Shown: positions 54,875 to 63,615 of the stretch, piece by piece
Numbering within the stretch: position 1 is the stretch's first letter
Layout: the number at the start of each line of letters is the position of its first letter
Assembly (NCBI GenBank): GCA_964542645.1
Contig: CAZIUG010000007.1
Location: 248,001 to 312,000, forward strand
Reading direction: 5' to 3'
Length of the DNA: 64,000 nt
From: Moanibacter sp964542645
GTDB taxonomy: Bacteria; Verrucomicrobiota; Verrucomicrobiia; Opitutales; UBA2987
Position numbers and translations under genes: made by a program
Notes under the pieces: model-generated
What the model saw: only the letters and a program-made list of their open reading frames with translations
Told to the model about the DNA's origin: nothing
Database searches by the model: none

Positions 54875-54989
54875 TAGGGGTGAGTAGTTTTCCCTGATTG
54901 GGGTATTGGAGGTATTGAACACCATCACCCTTTTGATTGGAATTGGTTCTTTTTTTGAAGGGGAGCATCAAAAGCACGACTCACCCCTA
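54875..54989. repeat. Inverted repeat pair of 11 bases after the exbD-like gene
   Basis: TAGGGGTGAGT (54875-54885) is the exact reverse complement of ACTCACCCCTA (54979-54989). The arms flank 93 bases without a gene, between convergent genes. It may be the ends of a small dispersed element or a long stem-loop. Confidence 0.3.
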
Positions 54990-55025
54990 GGCCACCTCTC
55001 TCGTTATTAACCAAATTTTTTATTT

Positions 55026-56105
55026 CTATATCGAAACGCTTTGTCTGTTATCTCCGGACTTCTTCAAAGCAGTCAGCATTTTCATGAGAGTTAGGGCGTT
55101 TTCAACGTTGTTAAGCGGTTCACGACCTTCTTGTATAGCAGCAATGAATTCGCGGGCCTGACTAACCATTGGATGTTCGTGCTCCTCCGGCACGTTCATT
55201 GAAGTCACCTTAACGTCATCGGCCGGCCCCCGCATGATCAACTTGAGATTAATGTCGAGCCCGGCATCGGTGCCAAAGAGCTTCGATGTCTGCCATTCTT
55301 TAGAATATGGCAAAGCTTTGTCTTTCTCGCCAGGCGGCCCGATGGCGTTCATACCGAAAGCGAAGAGTCCTTGAAGCACGGCACCTGTGTCAAATCGGAT
55401 CATGCAGACACAGGTGTCATCAGCGGTGTAATCGTCTGGACGGATACTGAAGTGTCTGAATGCGGTGTGGGTCATGGCCATAACCTCGACCGGTTTAGGA
55501 TTCCCCATACAGAACCAGGCTTGGTCGATACCGTGAATTCCGAGATCGAGGAGAACACCGCCACCCTCGTCCCGACGTGATCGCCAAGCAGTACCTTTAA
55601 TTTGTTCGCCTCGGCTTCTTACCCAACTTGTCTCTGCCGCGTAGACTTCACCCAATTCTCCAGCCAATACCATTTTTCGAGCTCGTTGGACATTCGGGAG
55701 AAATCTTGATTGGCGGACGAACATATATCTACGGTTGTTTTTTTGGACGGCCTCAGCAACTTCCTGCATCTCCTCTACAGTATTAGTGGGAGGCTTCTCA
55801 CATAAAACATGACAACCCGCTTCCAGGGCGTCGATGGTGGCTTGCTTGTGAAGATTCGTCGGGAGGGCAATAACAACAGCATCCAGATTCGCCTGCTGCA
55901 ACATCTCGCGATAGTCAACGTAACGTTCCTTGAAACCGAAAAATTGCTGGGCTGCTTGAGCTGCTGTTTCGTTGATTTCGGAAACTGCTGTAAGCTCAAC
56001 ACCTTCGAGTGGCTTCATTTGAGCACCGGATTGAACCGCCAACCCACGGATTCCGAAAGGAGAGGGATGGGCACCAATTGAGCCGATACGGAGACAGTCA
56101 GTCAT
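55026..56105 (-). CDS. Gfo/Idh/MocA family oxidoreductase
   Basis: This is a 359-residue predicted NAD(P)-dependent oxidoreductase. The N-terminus reads LRIGSIGAHPSPFGIRGLAV, the lysine motif is LCEKPPTNT and the C-terminal part has GGGVLLDLGIHGIDQAWF with a candidate catalytic His. The frame is open 38 codons further upstream, but the ATG at 56105 immediately precedes the Rossmann fold and the upstream part looks non-coding. It is distinct from the two family members in the left part. The gene is convergent with the ExbD gene and 560 bases from the next gene. The substrate is unknown. Confidence 0.88.
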   Translation of the reverse strand: MTDCLRIGSIGAHPSPFGIRGLAVQSGAQMKPLEGVELTAVSEINETAAQAAQQFFGFKERYVDYREMLQQANLDAVVIALPTNLHKQATIDALEAGCHVLCEKPPTNTVEEMQEVAEAVQKNNRRYMFVRQSRFLPNVQRARKMVLAGELGEVYAAETSWVRSRGEQIKGTAWRSRRDEGGGVLLDLGIHGIDQAWFCMGNPKPVEVMAMTHTAFRHFSIRPDDYTADDTCVCMIRFDTGAVLQGLFAFGMNAIGPPGEKDKALPYSKEWQTSKLFGTDAGLDINLKLIMRGPADDVKVTSMNVPEEHEHPMVSQAREFIAAIQEGREPLNNVENALTLMKMLTALKKSGDNRQSVSI

Positions 56106-56398
56106 AGAATCAATTCTAATCGCTGAATTTGCTTTGCACGTCAACTGATTTGGATGAAGCCCAGGAGGTGGAGATTTGTTATTAGGAACCCATCTGGATC
56201 GGATCAGCCATAAAGGCATACCGAGATCAAATATGTGCCTTCTTTTAACGGGAGATATGCATTGTAAACTCCATACTTTCGAATCGCTATCCAGTCACTG
56301 TCTCTCCCCTTAACCGTCATCATGATTACAATTCATGTGATATGAAGATTGAGAATCCTGAGGTTATAAAGGACCGATTCAGGAGCTGCGTCTTACTA

Positions 56399-56437
56399 TA
56401 AAGTGCCCAAGCTCTTGATAAGAGCGAGGCCACTTTA
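56399..56437. terminator. Nested stem-loop, terminator-like
   Basis: TAAAGTG (56399-56405) pairs with CACTTTA (56431-56437), and inside it GCTCTT (56411-56416) pairs with AAGAGC (56420-56425) across a three-base loop. It lies downstream of the leftward PhyH gene. It lacks a U-run on either strand, so another role is possible. Confidence 0.35.
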
Positions 56438-56511
56438 TCTTCTTTAACACTTTAACAGAATATGCCGACTCCCTTTTTCTGAACTAAGAATACTCGTATC
56501 TAGATAGATTT

Positions 56512-56664
56512 TTAAATGAGACCGTGATACATTTCTTCCCCATCCTTTGCGTAAGTCACACTTCCAGAGTCCTAAAAGGCCACTCCAGGACTCACTTCGG
56601 CCCGCGAGCTGTAAACATATGCGGCTCCGCCATAAATCAGAAAGAAATATTTGATACCCGACGG
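56512..56664 (-). pseudogene. Possible decayed gene fragment
   Basis: One leftward frame reads GIKYFFLIYGGAAYVYSSRA and, after an in-frame stop, GSVTYAKDGEEMYHGLI before another stop. The text resembles strands of a beta-propeller glycosidase (GH43-like), but this is impression only. Stops and the lack of a start mean it is not a working gene. Confidence 0.22.
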
Positions 56665-57447
56665 TTACGACTCTAGGTCGTCCTTGGCCGGATCGTAGAT
56701 ATTGATTCCATCTTTCACAAACGGCACAGCGTCTCCCCATGGAATGCCATCACTACTTAAAAGCGGCTCAGCTGAATACTGCATTAGATAAACTCTACGC
56801 ATGGTTTCAGTTGTATTAGATCCACTACGGTGTAGGGAAGTGCTAGAAAAGCATACTATCGAGCCAGCTGCCGTATTAATCGGAACCCCGGGGTCGTTGC
56901 CCATGTAACCAATAAGGTCATTTGTACCCTCTTCGCGGTGGTGACTGAGAATATGGTTCTTTGTCCCGGCTTGCGAATGGGGAAGGAGGTAAATAGTGCC
57001 ATTCGTTTCGTTGACATCATCGAGTGCGGTCCAGCAACTCAAGTAGGATTTGTGTCGGGTATGGGGATCACGGGATTTGACGTAGCCGGAATCTTGGTGC
57101 CACGCAAAACTCATTCCCGCTTTGGCCCCTTTAACAACCCACTGTTCGTTGAAGAGATAAGCCTCCTTTCCCAAAGTGGCCCGGCAGATTTCGGCCATCA
57201 AGTCGGAAAAGATGAAACGCCAGAGACGGGAACTTTTTCGATACTGTCTCGATATAAAATATCGCTTCCCTTTATGAGTGATACCCGAAGTAGAATCCCC
57301 CTTTTGCTCTAATTCCTGGTCTTTACAACCGATAAAATAGCTACACTCCTCTCTTAGAATTTGAACCCATCCTTCTGGTACCGCACGCTCGAGAACGAAA
57401 TACCCATCTTCGTTGAATTGATGACGCTGTTCTTCGCCTATCTTCAT
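56665..57447 (-). CDS. Phytanoyl-CoA dioxygenase (PhyH) family protein
   Basis: This 260-residue Fe(II)/2-oxoglutarate oxygenase has the metal triad HQD (His117, Asp119) in AWHQDSGYV and His206 in SLHRSGSN. A 2-oxoglutarate-binding Arg follows in TMRRVYLMQYS. The start EQRHQFNEDGYFVLERAVP is typical of the family's first helix and strand. I start at ATG 57447; the frame extends six codons to a GTG. It is shorter than the PhyH protein at 3313 and probably acts on a different compound. No pathway gene is next to it. Confidence 0.87.
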   Translation of the reverse strand: MKIGEEQRHQFNEDGYFVLERAVPEGWVQILREECSYFIGCKDQELEQKGDSTSGITHKGKRYFISRQYRKSSRLWRFIFSDLMAEICRATLGKEAYLFNEQWVVKGAKAGMSFAWHQDSGYVKSRDPHTRHKSYLSCWTALDDVNETNGTIYLLPHSQAGTKNHILSHHREEGTNDLIGYMGNDPGVPINTAAGSIVCFSSTSLHRSGSNTTETMRRVYLMQYSAEPLLSSDGIPWGDAVPFVKDGINIYDPAKDDLES

Positions 57448-57730
57448 TTTTGTTAAAAGCTCCACTCTCTAATAGCGACGAACGGAATCTACTGTTGCAA
57501 TCAGATATTAGGTAAACCTCTCAATAACCAAAATTCTTGGCCTTTATTATAACCTTCTAATTCATGTTAGGGACTTACTTGCCTTCCAGGAGGTCTCGCC
57601 GGTCGGTATGTTATAGACATTTTGAGTGATGACCGCGGTTTCCTTGACAGCTAGAACAAAGACTGGGGATACTAGGACGTTCTATTTTGGTTCAGTTTCA
57701 CGGTAAGTAATTAACTAGCACAAGAGGGAT

Positions 57731-58792
57731 ATGATCAGGGGTAAGAAGAGTCTGGATGAAAAGTTGGAAAGGATTCGAAGGGATCCTTTTAAGTGTGACG
57801 AATTCATAATTGCTGATGCCAAGGACGGCGACATGGGATTTGGCCTAACGGCACCCGGACCGTGCCGAATCAACCGAGGGAAAAGGGCTGAGAAGTCCGG
57901 AAGCCGATGGAAGACATTACAGGATTACAGAGATCAGATCCGGGCAGTAATCGATCAGAGTATCGTTGATGTAGTCCTCCTATCTACCTCAAATCTTGAA
58001 CAGCTAGGAATCAAGGAAGGTCGTTTCTTCGAATCCTCAGTAACGCCTGCAGCTAGGGCGAATGATACAACCGACATTTGGGTGGTGAGAGGGGGTAAAT
58101 ACACTAATTTTCCTTCACGTCCTTTCAGAACTACCACCATCGACCACATTAAATATGGTCGTCTTGAGGAAGATCATTCAAAACCGATAGAAGGCGCTGA
58201 TCTGGGTCTTTATTCAATCACGTTTACAAATGATCTTGATTGGGATCGTCGATCCCTCTCTTCTTTTCGCGATTTCCGACTGGAAGCGGAGAAAAAACGT
58301 TTTCGGTATTTCCTAGAAGTCTTCAATCCAAATATAGATCCAGGAATTGATCCGAAGAAAATTGGATCGTTCTTGAACGATCACATTATCCGTTGCCTGG
58401 CAGGTGTTCCCTGCGTAGGAAGACCTCTCTTTCTTAAAATCCCATACAACGGACCCGGTCCGCTTGAAGAGCTTGTTTCCTACGATCCCCAACTGATTGT
58501 CGGCATACTCGGTGGCAGCGCTGGAACCACTCGTGATGCCTTCCAACTCATTTACGACGCCAAAAAATACGGTGCACGTGTTGCGTTGTTCGGCCGGAAA
58601 ATCAATCTTTCGGAAGACCCTCTTTCTTTTATCGAGTTTTTGCGGCGAATTGCCGATGAGGAAATCGGACCTATAGAAGCTGTCAAAGCCTACCACAGCG
58701 CTCTAAAGACAGCTAAGATCGAACCTCTTCGACAACTACCGGTGGATATTGAGTTGACCGATGACCTGCTAATTCAAAGCCATTCTAAGTAA
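57731..58792 (+). CDS. Aldolase-like protein of uncertain function in a rhamnose/fucose-type cluster
   Basis: I recognise only part of this 353-residue cytoplasmic protein. It has TIM-barrel-like strands: DEFIIADAKDGDMGFGL near the start, VDVVLLSTSNLEQLG, a late PLFLKIPYNGPGPLEELVS with a possible Schiff-base Lys, and LIVGILGGSAGTTRDAFQL leading to ARVALFGRKIN. This recalls class I (DeoC/LacD-type) aldolases, which is an inference. It is followed by a class II aldolase and rhamnulokinase genes on the same strand, so it likely works on a deoxy-sugar product. The gap to the next gene is 150 bases. No signal peptide or membrane segment is seen. Confidence 0.72.
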   Translation: MIRGKKSLDEKLERIRRDPFKCDEFIIADAKDGDMGFGLTAPGPCRINRGKRAEKSGSRWKTLQDYRDQIRAVIDQSIVDVVLLSTSNLEQLGIKEGRFFESSVTPAARANDTTDIWVVRGGKYTNFPSRPFRTTTIDHIKYGRLEEDHSKPIEGADLGLYSITFTNDLDWDRRSLSSFRDFRLEAEKKRFRYFLEVFNPNIDPGIDPKKIGSFLNDHIIRCLAGVPCVGRPLFLKIPYNGPGPLEELVSYDPQLIVGILGGSAGTTRDAFQLIYDAKKYGARVALFGRKINLSEDPLSFIEFLRRIADEEIGPIEAVKAYHSALKTAKIEPLRQLPVDIELTDDLLIQSHSK

Positions 58793-58943
58793 CAAGGACC
58801 AGCAAGCGCCCCCAGTGCCTGGGACTCCGTCTACAAACAAGATCGACTCTTCGTGGGGAGACTAACATCTTGTAGGAATGCAAATATCTGTATTTTCTAT
58901 TTGATATGTGGAATCCGATGGGAAGGACCGGAAAATTTCAAAA

Positions 58944-59936
58944 ATGAATAGAGTTTTGAGTGCCCAAGATGTCGCAGATCTCGTGCTGCGGAAACGTGAA
59001 ATCGAAGTCACTCTGCAAGAATCTATTCTGACGCCAGAAGCCCTAAACTTGCTCCAAAGTGAGCAGAAGGAAACAGTTCAGCGAAAAAACCCCATAGTCC
59101 CGGACCTCGAACACAAATGGACTAGAGAAACCGATCCAAAAACGAAAGAGGAAATTGAGAGTTTTTTCAGATCTCTGCCCATTGAAACCCTAAAGGAAAG
59201 AATGGTGAATATAGGGCGTAGGCTGTGGGAAAGAAACTATGTCGATGGAAACGGCGGAAACATAACAATCCGCGTTGGGGACAATCTGGTGCTTTCTACC
59301 CCAACTTTGATTTCCAAGGGCTTCATGACAACAGAGGACTTGTGTCTGGTTGACTTCGAAGGCAACCAACTTGCTGGCTCGCGAAAGCGTACTAGTGAAG
59401 TTAAAACTCATATTGGTATCATGCGTCGTCAACCAAGAGCAAAGTCCTGTGTACATGCTCATCCCGTCCATGCTACGGCCTTCGCGGTTGCATCTGTCGC
59501 GCCTCCTACCTGTATGATACCCGAAGCAGAAATCTTTCTGGGAAAGATTGGACTGGCAAAATACCAAACACCTGGAACCATAGAAAATGCAGATGAAGTA
59601 GGGAGAGTTGGCGTTGATCACAATTCCATTTTGATGGAAAACCATGGCGTTATTACTTGGGGCAAGGACGTCGAGGATGCTTACTGGAAAATGGAGAATA
59701 CAGATGCCTACTGTCAGACAGTCTGGATTGCATCACAGCTAGGACGCGAACTCAGTACATTTAGCCCCTCCCATCTGAGAGAACTGATTGAAATGCGAAA
59801 GCGTTTGGGTATGGAAGATCGGAGGTCCGAACTACCCGAATCCGAGCTCTGCGACAATAGAAAGTTTCATCCAAGTGTGATATGTCGAATTCCAGAAAAA
59901 GACGCGATCGGTAAAGAAACCGATCATACGGAGTAG
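58944..59936 (+). CDS. Class II aldolase/adducin family protein with extra N-terminal domain
   Basis: This protein of 330 residues would cleave rhamnulose-1-phosphate or fuculose-1-phosphate into dihydroxyacetone phosphate and lactaldehyde. The zinc site is visible as HAHPVH (His171, His173) and ENHGVI (His234), with the catalytic Glu152 in TSEVKTH. About 75 residues precede the aldolase fold and include LSAQDVADLVLRKREI and ESILTPEALNLL. This xTPxA pattern resembles N-terminal parts seen in microcompartment-associated enzymes, which is only a hint. The ATG at 58944 was preferred to a GTG 12 codons before. The next gene encodes rhamnulokinase. Confidence 0.83.
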   Translation: MNRVLSAQDVADLVLRKREIEVTLQESILTPEALNLLQSEQKETVQRKNPIVPDLEHKWTRETDPKTKEEIESFFRSLPIETLKERMVNIGRRLWERNYVDGNGGNITIRVGDNLVLSTPTLISKGFMTTEDLCLVDFEGNQLAGSRKRTSEVKTHIGIMRRQPRAKSCVHAHPVHATAFAVASVAPPTCMIPEAEIFLGKIGLAKYQTPGTIENADEVGRVGVDHNSILMENHGVITWGKDVEDAYWKMENTDAYCQTVWIASQLGRELSTFSPSHLRELIEMRKRLGMEDRRSELPESELCDNRKFHPSVICRIPEKDAIGKETDHTE

Positions 59937-60059
59937 CAAAGAGGATTTAAGTTTTCGTAGAAAAGCAGTGCGGGGCAGTTAGCAAAGATACGAAGGATGC
60001 GGTCAAAAAAATTGAGCTCTATCCTGATTTCGGTTCCCTGAGACAGGAAACGATATCCC

Positions 60060-61553
60060 ATGCCTGGAAGGTCGGTGAATCGAGATATCCATCTAGCGGT
60101 TGATTTGGGTGCGGAAAGCGGGCGCATTATTGCGGGGCAGCTTAGTGGAGAATTATTATCTCTGCAAGAAGTGCACCGATTCCCAAACGCACCGCGAAAA
60201 ACAGAGGGACACCTCCACTGGGATATCGAGGTTTTGTTTGAAGAAATCTGTAAAGGGCTAACGAAAGCGGGGCGGCTCTTCGGAAAGGACGTCAGGACAG
60301 TAGGGGTGGATGCTTGGGGAATGGATTACGGGCTTCTCGACGGAGAAGGAAATCTTCTAAAACAGCCCTTTTGCTACCGGGATAATCGAACAGATAAAGT
60401 CATCGACGAGGTCTTTGAGATTATCCCGCGGTATGAAGTCTACAAGAAGACGGGAATCCAGATCATGCCCCTCAATACAGTTTTTCAACTTGCGGCAGAA
60501 TTAAAGAGCCCCGATACCCTCCTAGAAAAGGCTGATCGATTACTGTTTATTCCCGATCTATTGAACTACTGGCTCTGCGGGGTTAGTCGCACTGAATATA
60601 CGATCGCTAGTACGAGCCAACTCATGGATATGAGAACCGGCGACTGGTGTGTGTCCTTGCTAGAGAATCTTTCAATACCCTCTGGAATTCTCCCCCGCCC
60701 TATCCTTCCTGGGACGAAGCTAGGACCATTAAAGCCTAAGATTGGGGACACATCCGGACTTGAGGGGGTCGACCTAATCGCAGTCGCTGGTCATGATACA
60801 GGTTCTGCCGTGGCTGCGATACCAGCAGAAGGTGAGCGCTTCGCTTATCTGAGTTCGGGAACTTGGTCTCTGCTTGGGATCGAACTTGAGAACGCTCTGA
60901 TTACGGAAAAGACATTCGAGTACAATATTACGAATGAGGGAGGAGTCTCGGGGACAATTCGGACCTTAAAGAATATAACCGGAATGTGGCTGGTACAAGA
61001 GTGTCGGCGACAGTGGGAACGGGAAGGAGAGAGTTATTCCTACGCGGACCTCACCAATATGGCATCCAGGGCAACGCCCTTAACAGCACTCATCGATCCT
61101 GATTCTATCGACTTTATAAAGCCGGAATTTATGCCGGAAAGGATATGGAAATACTGCCTCGATCGAGGACATAATATATCGAACGACAAGGGTCGGACAA
61201 TTCGAACCATTCTAGAAAGTCTTGCAATGAAATACCGTTATATCCTGGAGCAGTTGGAGGAAGTTTCCCAAACAACGCTCGATCCTATACATATCGTCGG
61301 GGGAGGGGCCCAAAACCGTCTTTTAAATCAATTCACCGCTGATGCCACAGGGAAAAAGGTGCTGTCGGGTCCTGTGGAAGCAACCGCTCTGGGAAACCTT
61401 ATCATGCAATTGGTCGCGATGGGGAAAATCTCTGGGTTAAAGGAGGGAAGGGAACTAATTAGAAATTCATTCCCCCCCGAAACATTTCTCCCAGCGGTCA
61501 CGGATGCTTGGGATTCGCCTTACGCCAATTTCTGTAATTTGGTTGGCAAGTAA
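60060..61553 (+). CDS. rhaB: Rhamnulokinase (FGGY family)
   Basis: This 497-residue sugar kinase phosphorylates L-rhamnulose at position 1. It has the ATPase fold of FGGY kinases: AVDLGAESGRIIAGQLSG at the start, TVGVDAWGMDYGLLD, FCYRDNRTDKV, the central AVAGHDTGSAVAAIP, FAYLSSGTWSLLGIE and the late VGGGAQNRLLNQFTADATG. DLGAESGR and VDAWGMDYG are the forms found in RhaB rather than in xylulose or glycerol kinases. With the class II aldolase before it, the pair would convert rhamnulose to three-carbon units. Rhamnose isomerase is not in the window. The length is normal. Confidence 0.92.
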   Translation: MPGRSVNRDIHLAVDLGAESGRIIAGQLSGELLSLQEVHRFPNAPRKTEGHLHWDIEVLFEEICKGLTKAGRLFGKDVRTVGVDAWGMDYGLLDGEGNLLKQPFCYRDNRTDKVIDEVFEIIPRYEVYKKTGIQIMPLNTVFQLAAELKSPDTLLEKADRLLFIPDLLNYWLCGVSRTEYTIASTSQLMDMRTGDWCVSLLENLSIPSGILPRPILPGTKLGPLKPKIGDTSGLEGVDLIAVAGHDTGSAVAAIPAEGERFAYLSSGTWSLLGIELENALITEKTFEYNITNEGGVSGTIRTLKNITGMWLVQECRRQWEREGESYSYADLTNMASRATPLTALIDPDSIDFIKPEFMPERIWKYCLDRGHNISNDKGRTIRTILESLAMKYRYILEQLEEVSQTTLDPIHIVGGGAQNRLLNQFTADATGKKVLSGPVEATALGNLIMQLVAMGKISGLKEGRELIRNSFPPETFLPAVTDAWDSPYANFCNLVGK

Positions 61554-61739
61554 GCAATTTTTGGACACATAGCAGAAAGATTTATACCAGTAAAATACGG
61601 ACGTCCTAATGACAGATTTTAGGATAAAATCCTATCAAGGGGACAATAATACTGAGGCGTTTCTGTTTCGTTAGATTTTTCAGTTCTTAATCGCGATTAC
61701 GTAGTCTCAGCTATTGAGGGTTCTGGGATCAAACATTAG

Positions 61740-62702
61740 CTAAAGACAGGGACCTGAGAGGCTTTCATCGCCTATTTGAGAACCCTCTGCCTGGACCAAT
61801 ATTTTTCGTAGTTGCTCGTACATATCAGACGGAAGTGCCCGGGCCGGCGGTCGAACGGGACCGACTGGCTGCCCTATTATCTCAAACGCTGCTTTGCTGA
61901 AATGCCCCTCGCTACATGTGTAATCACAGGCTTTGAAAAGCAGAGAATTGAGGGGAATACGGAAACTCTTAACCATCTGCATTGCTTCGCGATAACTACC
62001 GTCTTGAAGACAATCCCATAACCGTAGACCAAATTCGGGCCAGATGAGCCCAGCGTAGCTAGTGAAGGCAGTAGCTCCCAGCATATGGGAGTAAACTTCT
62101 ACGGGGAAATTATCTTCAATAGGTAATTGTTCCGCGAAATCACGGATAACATTCTCGTAACTCCACATCATCGGCGAATGCCACTTCAGCGCCCCGATAT
62201 TAGCAATTTCCAGCGCCTCCGAGATACATTCGTAAGTGACTTCACTTGATCCGGTCCACCATGTATTATAGACAAGCATTGGAACAGACGAGGCATCGGA
62301 GATCGCTTTCAGCATCTCAAGGATGTCATCTTGTGTAGCAGGATCATAATACGGTGCACTGACCTGCAATCCGTCGGCACCAATCTGATCGGCAAAACGT
62401 GCGAGCTCAAGAATACGATCCATATTTGTATCCTGCACTCCAACAACAACTGGGACCTGACCAGCCGTCTCATCTACAACAGCCTCCATGACTTTTTTAC
62501 GCTCTCCTGTCCGCATGGAAGCAAACTCACCACCGGCACCACCAACCAAAAACACTCCATTCCCTGTACGATAACCGCGCTCGATGAGCCATCGGACAAG
62601 CCTCCGAAGAGACTTCAAATCCAAGCTAAAGTCGTCGTGAAACGGCGTGGGCAACGGGAGATAGTTTCCACTGATCTTTTGTTTATAAGCTATCCTATCC
62701 AT
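61740..62702 (-). CDS. Dihydrodipicolinate synthase/N-acetylneuraminate lyase (DapA/NAL) family protein
   Basis: This class I aldolase of 320 residues has Schiff-base Lys173 in GALKWHSPM and a catalytic Tyr145 in MLVYNTWW, the two hallmark residues of the family. The pyruvate-binding loop, usually GTTGE, reads GGAGGEF. PLPTPFHDDFSLD starts the barrel. Members split or make 2-keto acids; the altered loop and longer C-terminus argue against DapA itself and for a catabolic sugar-acid or other aldolase. The ATG at 62702 was chosen; a TTG eight codons before is possible. It is convergent with rhaB. Confidence 0.85.
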   Translation of the reverse strand: MDRIAYKQKISGNYLPLPTPFHDDFSLDLKSLRRLVRWLIERGYRTGNGVFLVGGAGGEFASMRTGERKKVMEAVVDETAGQVPVVVGVQDTNMDRILELARFADQIGADGLQVSAPYYDPATQDDILEMLKAISDASSVPMLVYNTWWTGSSEVTYECISEALEIANIGALKWHSPMMWSYENVIRDFAEQLPIEDNFPVEVYSHMLGATAFTSYAGLIWPEFGLRLWDCLQDGSYREAMQMVKSFRIPLNSLLFKACDYTCSEGHFSKAAFEIIGQPVGPVRPPARALPSDMYEQLRKILVQAEGSQIGDESLSGPCL

Positions 62703-62897
62703 ACGCTGCTCTAGGCCAGAGTACAAAAGCCTTTAAATTAGAAGCCAAGATATAAATCTCGCAGAAATTCTCTGCTTTAAGATCGAGTACTTTCAAGTGA
62801 TGGTACCTATTCTGTAAAAGAGGTCTCGGATTAACTGAGTAGAGCGATAAAACCCGGGAACGCAAGCCAAGTTGGGCAAATGGAGGAGTAAAAGCAT

Positions 62898-63035
62898 ATG
62901 AAAGCAACAACCGAATTACCCTTTGGGCTCTTATGTCTAGTTCTGTGTTTTGCGACTAATTCGTATGGCCAGGGGGGCCAAGTATTTGACCTTCTTATCA
63001 AGAGTGGCCACGTCGTGGATGGCGGGCATTACTAA
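62898..63035 (+). pseudogene. N-terminal fragment of a secreted amidohydrolase (truncated)
   Basis: GGAGGAG lies nine bases before an ATG that encodes 45 residues and then TAA. The product has a signal peptide (LPFGLLCLVLCFATNSYGQ) and FDLLIKSGHVVDG, the exact start of D-aminoacylase/dihydroorotase-like secreted amidohydrolases. Normally about 500 residues follow, but here the frame ends after GGHY. The break lies 15 bases from the 3' end of a tRNA gene, so the rest was probably lost by recombination there. Confidence 0.6.
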
Positions 63036-63050
63036 TCCTTCGACTCAGAG

Positions 63051-63127
<77 letters not shown>

Positions 63128-63615
63128 ATAATCAAGGGAAAGAGATAAGGTGACAACGATAGGATTAGGCAAGATTTTTCTGTCATCCTAACAGGAGCTA
63201 TGGGATAGAATCGGTCTCATGCATCGGTTTGCTGTTGAAATTGAGGGTTTAGGAGCAATTTCAGTCGCGAAGGGGAAAACTCACCTTCGAAGGACTTATG
63301 TACAACGTGAACCATGTCGTTTTCCGAGATTGGATTTTCCCCTGATCGATCAAGTCTGCTATTGATTCTCGATACATTATTGCAGTTCGTGCCCACTCCT
63401 CTCCTTGAAATGGGATTAAAAAAGGGACCAGAAGCCGAAGGGGAGCATACTCGACCAAAGCGTAGCGCGAGAAAACACAAATACTTTTTGGTTAGGTCGC
63501 TCAGTAAAACCCGCTGCGCTCCCGGGCCGATAAGGAAGACAATTGTTCTAAGTCACCCCTTCGGCCAGGAAGAGAACTTACTACCCGAAATTCCAATAGG
63601 AATTTGAATTTCAGA
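63128..63615. other. Region without a supported gene right of tRNA-fMet
   Basis: Nearly 490 bases hold only short frames (for example 48 codons from ATG at 63219 on the + strand and a 97-codon frame at 63314-63607) with no family character. The sequence may be decayed. No repeat or integrase was seen. Confidence 0.4.

Larger units (their letters stand above)
56106..56664. other. Intergenic region with hairpin and possible gene remnant
   Basis: About 560 bases separate the Gfo/Idh gene from the PhyH gene, both leftward. It contains the stem-loop at 56399-56437 and, next to the PhyH stop, a possible remnant at 56512-56664. Nothing else was recognised. Confidence 0.45.

Noticed and set aside
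63314..63607. 97-codon ORF right of the tRNA-fMet gene
   Set aside because: It has no motif, unusual composition and no ribosome binding site; likely chance.
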